This document shows positions 7,765 to 14,934 of a stretch of DNA of 42,208 nt, one piece after another (position 1 is the first letter of the stretch; each line of letters opens with the position of its first letter). The stretch spans positions 1 to 42,208 of the forward strand of contig WJOT01000059.1 of NCBI GenBank assembly GCA_009619095.1, in the 5' to 3' direction. This stretch comes from Clostridia bacterium (GTDB taxonomy: Bacteria > UBA6262 > WVXT01). The translations under genes were made by a program, and so were the position numbers. Under the pieces are notes generated by a model. The model made no database searches and was not told the origin of the DNA. It worked only from the letters and a program-made list of their open reading frames with translations.

Positions 7765-8382
7765 TCACCATTTTCTACTCACTGCTGCATCAATACCCTC
7801 AGTAATTATTACCTCTACCACCTGGCATGCTCTTCCCACCATCTCCTCCACAAAACTCTCTTCCTGTTCACTAAATTTCTGGAGGACATATTCGGCGGGG
7901 TCGAGATCTTCTTCCGGCCTACCAATTCCCAACCTCAAACGAGGAAACTCTTCTGAACTTAAGGATTCGATTATAGATTCCAATCCATTATGCCCGCCAG
8001 AGGAGCCCCTTTTTCTCAACCTCAACTTTTCCTTTTCAAGATTAAAATCGTCACAAATAACCAGAATTTCCTCTTCCCCTATTTTGAGCCAATCGCATAG
8101 AGCCTTCACCGCTTCCCCACTACCATTTACAAAAGTCAAGGGCTTGGCCAGAATAATAGTTGGGAGAGAGAAACTTCTACTTAAAGCATTGGATGTCCAC
8201 TTAAAAGTTTTGCGGCAAGAAACTGAGGAGTGCTTTTTCTCGCCAATCAGCGAAAGACATTTATGTCTGGTGAGCTTTATTCCCCATTGATTGGAGAGCG
8301 CATTTACCACTCTAAATCCAAGATTATGCCTTGTATATTCATACTGCTTCCCAGGATTGCCCAAACCAACGACAAGCCTCAC
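7765..8382 (-). CDS. pth: Peptidyl-tRNA hydrolase
   Basis: The protein opens MRLVVGLGNPGKQYEYTRHN, giving Asn10 and the catalytic His19. It continues with FVNGSG (Asn86), the catalytic-type Asp in ICDDFNLE (111-112) and SSGGHNGL. It frees tRNA from prematurely released peptidyl-tRNA. At 205 residues it is slightly longer than usual; the extra length is a basic Ser-rich insertion at about 48-72 before the LAKPLTFVN strand. Start is a GTG at 8382, overlapping the rplY stop by four bases (GTGA), which indicates translational coupling. It is the last gene of the glmU-prs-rplY-pth group. Confidence 0.96.
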   Translation of the reverse strand: MRLVVGLGNPGKQYEYTRHNLGFRVVNALSNQWGIKLTRHKCLSLIGEKKHSSVSCRKTFKWTSNALSRSFSLPTIILAKPLTFVNGSGEAVKALCDWLKIGEEEILVICDDFNLEKEKLRLRKRGSSGGHNGLESIIESLSSEEFPRLRLGIGRPEEDLDPAEYVLQKFSEQEESFVEEMVGRACQVVEVIITEGIDAAVSRKW

Positions 8383-9182
8383 TGTTTAGCCCCTTCTTCC
8401 TTCTTCTCTTTCTTCTTTTCTTTTTCTTTTTCTTTTTCTTTTTCTTTCTCCTTCCCCTTCTCTTTTTCCTTTTCTTTCCCTTCCTCTTTCTCTTCCTCTT
8501 CTTTTTCTTCTTTCTTTCCTTTACCAATAACCTCAGGTTCTGCAGCCTCTTCAGGAGCAACCTCCTCCTCAACCGGCTTCTCCTCTACTATAGTAGGAGC
8601 AATAATGCTTACCACAATCTTTTCCGGGTCGTCTAAGACTTCTACACCTTGGGGTATTTTTAAATCCTTAATGGTCAAGGTCTCTCCTGCCTCTAAGGAG
8701 GAGACGTCGCAAATAATCTTATCTGGTATTTTTGTTGGTAAACACTTCACTGCAACTTCGTGAACAACGTGGTCGAGCACTCCTCCACTTTTCTCAACTC
8801 CAGGAGCTTCGCCGTAAATTTCAAGGGGAACATTAACTTGAATCTCTTCTTTCAAAGATATGCGATATAAGTCGACGTGGAGCAAGTTCCTGGTTACGGG
8901 ATTTATCTGAATCTCTTTAATAATCACTGCTACAGGTTTTTCTCTTGTCTTGGAGGCAGTAGCTCCTGAGCCGGAAACATAAAGGGAGATAATCACATTC
9001 TCTCCATGCTCTGTGTGTCGGGCTTTTAGAAATTCCTTCTGGTCAATAACTACGGGTAGCACCGGCTCTTTCCCCCCATATAACACTGCCGGGAGCTTCC
9101 CCTCCCGACGTAGCTGATGGGTCCTGCCCTTGGTGGTATTCTCCCTCGGTTGAGCATTTAAGACTACTTCTTCCTGAGCCAC
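8379..9182 (-). CDS. rplY: 50S ribosomal protein bL25 (general stress protein CTC form)
   Basis: Residues 1-95 form the 5S rRNA-binding L25 domain (TKGRTHQLRREGKLPAVLYG, then PVTRNLLHVDLYRI). Residues 96-200 form the TL5/CTC C-terminal domain (VNVPLEIYGEAPGV, GGVLDHVVHEVAVKCLP, TLTIKDLKIPQGVEVL). The last 55 residues are almost pure Lys/Glu, encoded by a hexanucleotide-like purine tract (complement at 8397-8520). This tail is unusual and may vary in length. Start is GTG at 9182 with GGGAGG seven bases upstream. It sits between prs and pth, the Bacillus ctc arrangement. Confidence 0.95.
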   Translation of the reverse strand: MAQEEVVLNAQPRENTTKGRTHQLRREGKLPAVLYGGKEPVLPVVIDQKEFLKARHTEHGENVIISLYVSGSGATASKTREKPVAVIIKEIQINPVTRNLLHVDLYRISLKEEIQVNVPLEIYGEAPGVEKSGGVLDHVVHEVAVKCLPTKIPDKIICDVSSLEAGETLTIKDLKIPQGVEVLDDPEKIVVSIIAPTIVEEKPVEEEVAPEEAAEPEVIGKGKKEEKEEEEKEEGKEKEKEKGKEKEKEKEKEKEKKKEKKEEGAKQ

Positions 9183-9203
9183 TTGTAACCTCCCAAAAAA
9201 TAA

Positions 9204-10142
9204 TTAGACGAACAGCGTACTGACTGAAGTCTCTTTATTAATTCTCTTAATTGCCTCTCCCAAAAGCCCAGCAACTGAAAGGACAATAATCTTTTTACAT
9301 TTCTTTTCATTTCCTAAAATGATGGAATTGGTAATCACCAGCTCCTTCAGTTGAGACTCCTCAATCTTTTGCACTGCCGAACCGGATAAGACTCCATGGG
9401 AACAGGCAGCAAAGACATCCCGAGAACCCTTCTCCTTTAATGCCTTGACCACGCCTACGACTGTTCCCCCAGTATCAATCATATCATCAAGAATAATCAC
9501 ATCTCTACCTTCAACTTCGCCAATGATATTCATTATTGAAGCCACATTGGCTGCTGGACGGCGTTTATCTACTAATGCCAGCGAAGCTTTTATCCTTTTG
9601 GCAAAAGCACGAGCGCGTTCCACTCCTCCAGGATCAGGTGAAATTACTACTAACTTCTTTAACCCCTTTTTCTGGAAGTAATCGAGCAAAACCGGTGTGG
9701 CATAGAGATTATCAACAGGAATTTTGAAGAAACCCTGAATCTGAGCAGCATGGAGGTCCATAGTGAGAATTCGATGGGGCCCCGCTGCGGTAATTAAGTC
9801 GGCAACCAATTTAGCTGTAATGGGAACACGGGGTTCGTCCTTCTTGTCCTGTCGACCATAACCGTAGTAAGGAATAACAGCTGTAATCCTCCTGGCAGAA
9901 GCCCGGCAAAAGGCATCGATCATGGTCAAAAGTTCCATTAGATTATCGTTTACCGGGGGACAGGTAGGCTGAACTATGAAACAGTCAGTTCCCCTAACGT
10001 TCTCCTTTATCTTCACTTTGCATTCACCATCAGCAAATTGCGTAACCATTGCTTTTCCCAGAGGGACTTTAACATATCTACATATCTCTTCAGCCAGTTT
10101 AGGATTTGCCCTTCCAGTAAATATCTTTAATGTATTTCCCAT
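9204..10142 (-). CDS. prs: Ribose-phosphate pyrophosphokinase
   Basis: It makes PRPP from ribose 5-phosphate and ATP, feeding the pyr and pur genes of this window. Visible motifs: FTGRANPKLAEEICRYVKVP at the N-terminus, the ATP-loop YYGYGRQDKKD, the metal-binding DLHAAQIQGFF, and the PRPP loop DVIILDDMIDTGGTV. The frame is open for another 38 codons upstream. I place the start at the ATG at 10142 because AGGAGAGGAG lies just upstream and the product then matches the normal Prs start and length (312 residues). The upstream extension would encode repeat-element DNA. The gene is 21 bp from rplY. Confidence 0.96.
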   Translation of the reverse strand: MGNTLKIFTGRANPKLAEEICRYVKVPLGKAMVTQFADGECKVKIKENVRGTDCFIVQPTCPPVNDNLMELLTMIDAFCRASARRITAVIPYYGYGRQDKKDEPRVPITAKLVADLITAAGPHRILTMDLHAAQIQGFFKIPVDNLYATPVLLDYFQKKGLKKLVVISPDPGGVERARAFAKRIKASLALVDKRRPAANVASIMNIIGEVEGRDVIILDDMIDTGGTVVGVVKALKEKGSRDVFAACSHGVLSGSAVQKIEESQLKELVITNSIILGNEKKCKKIIVLSVAGLLGEAIKRINKETSVSTLFV

Positions 10143-10166
10143 AAAAACTCCTCTCCTTATCACAAT

Positions 10167-10200
10167 ATTAAAAGATAGTTTGTGAAGAGTATTTGGAATT
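10167..10200. repeat. Solo arm of the MITE-like element upstream of prs
   Basis: TTAAAAGATAGTTTGTGAAG and a diverged GTATTTGGAATT tail match the left arm of the element at 7582-7760. It is directly followed by the composite palindrome 10210-10366, so two element types are juxtaposed in one 220-bp spacer. Confidence 0.6.
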
Positions 10201-10209
10201 ATCGAAGAT

Positions 10210-10366
10210 TGTAGAAGCAAAGCGTAAGCTTTGCTTCCTTTGTAGGGGACGGACACAGTTTATGCCGATTTTTCGGCGTGCCGTCCCTCCCTCGGGCGAC
10301 CACCCCGCTTTATCGGGGCCCCTACACTGACGCAGAGCTATCGTCCCGATGAATCGGGACAGCTAC
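10210..10366. repeat. Composite palindromic element between glmU and prs, supplying the glmU stop
   Basis: Same hairpin order as 6110-6226: GCAAAGC-GTAA-GCTTTGC, then a GGACGG/CCGTCC hairpin (here containing an extra GCCGA/TCGGC palindrome), a GGGCGACC unit, and CCCCG/CGGGG and GTCCCGAT/ATCGGGAC palindromes (10303-10318 and 10343-10360). The minus-strand end begins TAGCTGTC, and its first three bases are the glmU stop codon (10365-10363). Confidence 0.75.
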
Positions 10367-11742
10367 TTCTTTCTTTTTTTATCCTTAATTACTTGCCTTG
10401 CTCTGGCAATAGCCAATTTACCCGCAGGTACATCCTCTGTAATCGTTGAGCCGGCACCAATGACTGCACCCTTTCCAATTTTGACCGGAGCTATAAATTT
10501 TGCATCCGAACCAACAAATGTATTGTCTCCTATCCGGGTTATATTTTTCCTAACGCCATCAAAATTGCAGGTAATTGTTCCTGCGCCTATGTTAATACCC
10601 TTTCCCAAAAAGGCATCTCCTATATAAGAAAGGTGGGAAACCTTTGTCCCCCGACCAATTCTCGATTTTTTCACTTCACAAAAATTTCCTACCCTAGCCC
10701 CCTCTCCAACGAACGTCCCTGGGCGAATGTGGGAAAAAGGACCAACCTTTGCTCCCTTAGCAATTTTGGCACCATAGATAAAGGATGCGCGGACCTCTAC
10801 CCCATTTTCTATCTGGCAATTCTGAATGAAGGCATAAGGGCCCAGCTTACAATTCTCCCCAATTCTCGTCTTCCCTAAAATTGTCGAACCAGGATAAATA
10901 ATCGTGTCCCTGCCAACCCTTACTGTGAAATCGATAAAAGTTGAGGATGGGTCGACAATTGTAACTCCAGTTAGTAGCAAACGTTCTAAGTTTTTCATAT
11001 TAACATATTTTTGAATGTTTACCAGTTGTTTTCGATTATTTACTCCCTCAACCTCGCGGGAATCTTTAGTGATAACCATTCCTACCCTCTTGCCCATCTC
11101 TCCCAAAATCTCTACTGCGTCCGTGAGATAATACTCCCTTTTTCTATTATCTGGCTTAATTTTATCTATCGCCTTAAATAGATCTTCTGCTCTAAAACAG
11201 TACACCCCAACATTAACGCGATTAATTCTCCGCTCTTTCGGGGTAGCATTTCTCTCCTCTACTATTCTTATCCCTTTTCCATTACTCTTCTCAATAATCC
11301 TTCCATAGCCATAAGGATTTTCCAAAGTAGCACCCAGGATAGTCAGAGAATTATCCTGTTTATAATGAGTTTGAATTAACCTGTTCAGAGTTCTTCCACT
11401 CAAAAGAGGAAGGTCACCATAAACCACCAGGACATTGCCTCTATAACCTCTCAAATCTTTTTTCACCTGAAGAACCGCATGTCCCGAGCCGAGTAACTTG
11501 GTCTGCTTGACAAATTCAATCCCCCTTTTCCTAAGTGGTAGAAAATTCCTTAACACTTCGATTATTTTCTCCCCTTTATGTCCTACCACCAAGTAATTCT
11601 TCCCACAACCAGCCCTGAGGACCGCTTTCAACACATAAACGAGCATCGGCTGACCGCATATCTGGTGCAAAACCTTGGGAAAGGTCGATTTCATCCTCGT
11701 ACCTTCTCCCGCCGCAAGAATAATGGAAACCAGATTTCTCAA
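10363..11742 (-). CDS. glmU: Bifunctional GlmU: GlcNAc-1-P uridyltransferase and GlcN-1-P acetyltransferase
   Basis: This 459-residue enzyme performs the last two steps to UDP-GlcNAc, the precursor of peptidoglycan and LPS. The N-terminal nucleotidyltransferase domain has LAAGEGTRMKSTFPKVLHQI, then VVYGDLPLLSG and NVGVYCFRAEDL. The C-terminal half is a left-handed beta helix of hexapeptide repeats with NFCEVKKSRIG and the acetyl-CoA region NIGAGTITCNFDG. Start is TTG at 11742 (AGAAATCTGGTTTCC follows), with GGTGGTGAA upstream. Its order upstream of prs-rplY-pth is the well-known gcaD-prs-ctc arrangement. The stop codon coincides with the end of a palindromic element. Confidence 0.97.
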   Translation of the reverse strand: MRNLVSIILAAGEGTRMKSTFPKVLHQICGQPMLVYVLKAVLRAGCGKNYLVVGHKGEKIIEVLRNFLPLRKRGIEFVKQTKLLGSGHAVLQVKKDLRGYRGNVLVVYGDLPLLSGRTLNRLIQTHYKQDNSLTILGATLENPYGYGRIIEKSNGKGIRIVEERNATPKERRINRVNVGVYCFRAEDLFKAIDKIKPDNRKREYYLTDAVEILGEMGKRVGMVITKDSREVEGVNNRKQLVNIQKYVNMKNLERLLLTGVTIVDPSSTFIDFTVRVGRDTIIYPGSTILGKTRIGENCKLGPYAFIQNCQIENGVEVRASFIYGAKIAKGAKVGPFSHIRPGTFVGEGARVGNFCEVKKSRIGRGTKVSHLSYIGDAFLGKGINIGAGTITCNFDGVRKNITRIGDNTFVGSDAKFIAPVKIGKGAVIGAGSTITEDVPAGKLAIARARQVIKDKKRKK

Positions 11743-11851
11743 AATAGTTCACCACCCATAATCGAGCGCCCAGCCCGATACATCGGGAACATGATTATAA
11801 TTCCCGGGATTTTTGGGTTGGACGATTTGAAATCGCACCTTCAAATGTAAG

Positions 11852-11922
11852 CTGGGGAGATAGGATTCGAACCTATGATGGCGGCTCCAAAGGCCGCTGC
11901 CTTTCCGCTTGGCTACTCCCCA
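11852..11922 (-). tRNA. tRNA-Gln (anticodon UUG)
   Basis: The minus strand folds as a full cloverleaf. The acceptor stem is TGGGGAG/CTCCCCA, with the U1-A72 pair usual for tRNA-Gln. The D arm is GCC...GGC, the anticodon stem GCGGC/GCCGC with loop CTTTGGA (anticodon TTG), the variable loop CATC and the T arm ATAGG-TTCGAAT-CCTAT. G73 is the discriminator. CCA is not encoded (CTT follows). It sits between spoVG and glmU, within the run of minus-strand genes, so it may be co-transcribed and processed out. Confidence 0.95.
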
Positions 11923-11943
11923 ATCTACGAAAAGTAAATGGGT

Positions 11944-12306
11944 TTATTTTTTCTCTTTTTCTTCTTCTTCTTTTTCTTTTTCTTTTTCTTTTTCTTTTGC
12001 TGGTTCTTTTGCTGGTACTTCACCACCCCCAAACTCAGTTGGAAGAGGAGTCTCCTTAATCTTTTCTTGATAGGCAGCCAGAACTTTCTCCTCAATCATT
12101 CTGCGAACCTCGTTCTTTATGGGATGAGCTATGTCCTTATGACTGCCATCAGCCATTTTTCTCGAAGGCATCGCCACAAACAATCCATTCTGCCCTTGGA
12201 TCACTTTTAGATTGCGAACCACAAAAGAGTCATCAAAAGTCACCGTAACAAACGCCTTTAGCTTCTCTTCATTCCTCGGGTAGACTCGCACCTCCGTAAT
12301 CTGCAT
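11944..12306 (-). CDS. spoVG: SpoVG family RNA/DNA-binding regulator
   Basis: The 120-residue product begins MQITEVRVYPRNEEKLKAFV and contains the SpoVG core DDSFVVRNLKVIQGQNGLFV and MPSRKMADGSHKDIAHPI. SpoVG proteins bind nucleic acid and act as pleiotropic regulators in diverse bacteria, including non-sporulating ones. The frame extends upstream to a TTG at 12327. I chose the ATG at 12306 because an AGGAGG lies 7 bp before it and it matches the family start. The last about 30 residues are a Lys/Glu tail (KEKEKEKEKEEEE) encoded by a hexanucleotide-like repeat, similar to the rplY tail. Upstream is ispE, downstream tRNA-Gln and glmU. Confidence 0.95.
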   Translation of the reverse strand: MQITEVRVYPRNEEKLKAFVTVTFDDSFVVRNLKVIQGQNGLFVAMPSRKMADGSHKDIAHPIKNEVRRMIEEKVLAAYQEKIKETPLPTEFGGGEVPAKEPAKEKEKEKEKEEEEKEKK

Positions 12307-12481
12307 CTTTGCTTCCTCCTTTGCCAATCATCGGATGCTCAATAGGGTTAAGACTCACGCGCCATGAACGGCTAATTGGCGGTAATGAATTACCATCATT
12401 GGCAGCATTGTAGTCGGAATTCTGAAAACAAATTTCCAGACAAAACCGACTGCTAAATCGCACCCTTCACTTTGAGCAGCT
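12307..12481 (-). promoter_or_regulatory. spoVG upstream spacer with hairpin
   Basis: This 175-bp spacer between ispE and spoVG holds an AGTCGG/CCGACT stem enclosing a TCTG/CAGA pair (about 12413-12450), plus the spoVG ribosome-binding site. The motif AAATCGCACC occurs here near 12453 and again near 11830. I see no convincing promoter; it may be an intra-operon leader. Confidence 0.3.
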
Positions 12482-13402
12482 CTAAACTGTTTTGACCAGC
12501 CAAGTAGAAAATTTATACTTCTCCATCTTCTTCTGCAACTTTTTCCCTACTCTCTGGTCCTTCAAAAGAGCAAAAACTGTCGGGCCACTACCCGACATTA
12601 AAGCACAATCAGCACCTCCTTCCAGAAGCTCTTTTTTTATTTGAGAAATAACGGGATAGTAGGCACTAGCAACTTCTTCTAACCGATTATATATCAGTTT
12701 CTTTACGCCGTCTTTTAAAATCTTCTTTATCTTGCCAATAGTCAGAAGCGAGCTTCCCGAAAGAAAAGATTCCCTTTTTCTTCCAGATTGACACTGGCGA
12801 GTTTTTATTTTAATAATATTTACAGGCTCTGTCAACCCTATTTTACCAAGATGTCTATAAACCCACTTCGTGGAGAGCATAAAATCAGGCTTAACTAAAA
12901 GAACCCACTTCTTCTTTATCCCAGGAAGGGGGGTCACTATCTCTCCATACCTTTCTCCTAAAGCAGTATGGCCGTAAAGAAAGAAGGGTACATCACAGCC
13001 AAGTTGTGCCGATATGGGAAGTAGAGTGTTGCGTCCATAATTTAACTTCCATAGTCTATTCAACCCTTTCAAGGTCGCTGCAGCATCGGATGAACCACCA
13101 CCCAATCCAGCGCCAACAGGAATATTCTTTATGATTTCTATGTTTATGCCCCTTTTGATTCCCGCATATCTTCTCAATAATGATGCTGCCTTATACACCA
13201 GATTTTTCGGGCCTTGGGGAACTAAGGGATGGTCGCAGAGAACCTTTATTCCCTGGCTTTCAGTGTTGGATAAAATGACCTCATCATATAGACCTATAGT
13301 TTGGTAAATTGTCTGTAGCCTATGGTATCCCTTTCCCCCTCTGGGGAAGTCATCCAATACCTGTAAATACAAGTTTATCTTTCCATAAGCTCGAATTCTC
13401 AT
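12482..13402 (-). CDS. ispE: 4-diphosphocytidyl-2-C-methyl-D-erythritol kinase
   Basis: This GHMP kinase of the MEP isoprenoid pathway (306 residues) phosphorylates CDP-ME at the 2-position. Lys8 in AYGKINLYL and Asp137 in LGCDVPFFLYG are the catalytic pair. The ATP loop PVGAGLGGGSSDAAA is at 95-109 and the third GHMP motif MSGSGPTVFALL near 269. An extra basic segment at about 195-225 (KTRQCQSGRKRESFL) lengthens it relative to typical IspE. The ATG overlaps the stop of the upstream TPR gene by one base (TAATG), so translation is probably coupled. The gene heads the conserved ispE-spoVG-glmU block. Confidence 0.96.
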   Translation of the reverse strand: MRIRAYGKINLYLQVLDDFPRGGKGYHRLQTIYQTIGLYDEVILSNTESQGIKVLCDHPLVPQGPKNLVYKAASLLRRYAGIKRGINIEIIKNIPVGAGLGGGSSDAAATLKGLNRLWKLNYGRNTLLPISAQLGCDVPFFLYGHTALGERYGEIVTPLPGIKKKWVLLVKPDFMLSTKWVYRHLGKIGLTEPVNIIKIKTRQCQSGRKRESFLSGSSLLTIGKIKKILKDGVKKLIYNRLEEVASAYYPVISQIKKELLEGGADCALMSGSGPTVFALLKDQRVGKKLQKKMEKYKFSTWLVKTV

Positions 13403-14868
13403 TATTTCTTCAATTGTTTCTTTGCGTTTCTTATTTTCTCCATTAACTTCTTATTTTTTTTATCCAGCTGTAATGCTTTACGATATGCATCAAGAGCTCT
13501 CCTGGTTTCACCCAGTTTATTATAAGTATCACCAAGATGTTCATAAATTACCGGATCCTTCATCAATTTTATTGCTTTTTTCAACTCTTCCCGGGCTCTT
13601 ACATACTCCTCTTGCTGAAAGTATACCCAGCCCAGGCTATCAATATAGGCGCCGTTTTCAGGATCAATCTCCAGGGCTTTCTGAATATGTTCTAATGCCT
13701 TATCTAAATTTATACCGCGTTCAGCCCAGGAATAACCAAGGTAGTTGCGCGCCTGAGCATGGCGGGGATTGATCCTGATTACTTCCTCCAAAGCTTCGTA
13801 AGAAAGGTTGAAGTTTTTTAGCCGGTCATAACAGATGCCCAGATGGAAATAGACTTCTGTATTCTGTGGGTCATATTTTATTGCCTTAGAAAAAGCATCT
13901 ACTGCCTCAGAATATTTCTTCTCGTCCTCCAGGCAAATTCCCAAAAAATACCAGATATTGGCATCCTCCGGTTTGAATTCAGCTGCTTCTTGCAGAACTT
14001 CCTTCGCTTTCTGATAATCGCCTTTCTGTAAATATATAATTCCCAGATGCAGGTAGGTCTCCATTACATCTTTCTGGAGGAAATTAATCTTCTCCAGGTA
14101 TTCGATTGCCCGGTCCAAGTCTTTCTCCTGCTCGAAAATCAGAGCCATGCTGTGGAGAGCTCTTAAATTATGGGGATCTATCTCTAAACTCTTGGAGAAG
14201 TTTTCCTTCGCTTTGGAGACATTCTTAATAGAAAAATAGAGCGCACCGAGTTTATTATAAATCTGCGGATTTTCCGGGTCGATTTTTATACATTTTAAGT
14301 ACCCTTCTATTGCTTTTCTGTATTTACCCTGGAATTCGTAAATTGCCGCCAGGGAAAGGCGAGCTTCCCAGTGCTCTGGATCTATCCTGATTATTTTTTT
14401 GTACTCCTCAATTGCCAGGTCAATTTTTTTCACCTCTTCGTACATTCTCGCTAAATCGAGCTTGGCTTCCAAATCTTCAGGATTCAACTCTATTATCTTT
14501 TTATAAAATTCAATGGCTTCCGAGTCTTGTTCTCTCCTTTTGTAAATCTCCGCCAAATACTGGTAAGCCTCTCGATTATTTTCTTGGAAATTCAAAGTCC
14601 TATAAAACTCCTCCACCGCCTCATCGAACCGCCCTAAAGCATAATATACTTTTCCCAGCTCCATGTGAAGAAATGGTGAACTACTATCCAGTTGCACCGC
14701 CTTTTCATATTCCGAAGCAGCAGCTCTTATATCCCCGTCCTCATAATAGATGCTCCCCAAAAGGTAGTGGAAGATAGGCTCATTCTCAACCTCAGTTGCT
14801 TGGAGAGAAATATTGGGTAACCAGCCAATCAGCAAAAGAACAATAACCAAGAGAAATATCTTTTTCAT
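13402..14868 (-). CDS. Exported TPR-repeat protein (13 tandem TPRs)
   Basis: From the ATG at 14868 the product (488 residues) starts MKKIFLLVIVLLLIGWLPNI, a signal peptide with likely cleavage after SLQA. I count 13 consecutive 34-residue TPR units from about residue 32 to the end, with canonical W/LG/Y/A/P positions and DPEN/DPQN turns. One unit carries the GYSWAERGINLDKALEHI variant, and a following unit reads DSLGWVYF. Such proteins are periplasmic scaffolds, often linked to envelope assembly; no enzyme domain is visible. The frame is open to a TTG at 14886, which would add six residues before the signal. The 3' end overlaps ispE. Confidence 0.85.
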   Translation of the reverse strand: MKKIFLLVIVLLLIGWLPNISLQATEVENEPIFHYLLGSIYYEDGDIRAAASEYEKAVQLDSSSPFLHMELGKVYYALGRFDEAVEEFYRTLNFQENNREAYQYLAEIYKRREQDSEAIEFYKKIIELNPEDLEAKLDLARMYEEVKKIDLAIEEYKKIIRIDPEHWEARLSLAAIYEFQGKYRKAIEGYLKCIKIDPENPQIYNKLGALYFSIKNVSKAKENFSKSLEIDPHNLRALHSMALIFEQEKDLDRAIEYLEKINFLQKDVMETYLHLGIIYLQKGDYQKAKEVLQEAAEFKPEDANIWYFLGICLEDEKKYSEAVDAFSKAIKYDPQNTEVYFHLGICYDRLKNFNLSYEALEEVIRINPRHAQARNYLGYSWAERGINLDKALEHIQKALEIDPENGAYIDSLGWVYFQQEEYVRAREELKKAIKLMKDPVIYEHLGDTYNKLGETRRALDAYRKALQLDKKNKKLMEKIRNAKKQLKK

Positions 14869-14884
14869 GTTTGCCTGCCTAGCC

Positions 14885-14934
14885 AACGTCCCGATTCATC
14901 GGGACTACTCCCAAACATTTTGGAGTAGCAGAGC
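14885..14934. repeat. Palindromes between DUF1015 and TPR genes
   Basis: A perfect GTCCCGAT/ATCGGGAC hairpin (14888-14905) is followed by CTACTCC/GGAGTAG around an AAACATTTT loop. The pair starts right after the DUF1015 stop codon (14937-14935) and ends inside the TPR gene leader. Confidence 0.7.

Noticed and set aside
8339-8572. Lys/Arg-rich ORF
   Set aside because: It is an alternative frame of the rplY purine tract; its composition follows from the low-complexity DNA.
10143-10256. N-terminal extension of prs
   Set aside because: The 38 extra residues would be encoded by repeat DNA and lack a ribosome-binding site; the ATG at 10142 has an excellent one and fits the family start.
12269-12463. 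Small ORF with an LNPIEHP string that recalls IS630 transposase tails or ribosomal protein L2
   Set aside because: It overlaps the spoVG start and ribosome-binding site, the match is only a few residues, and no terminal repeats or other transposase motifs are near.
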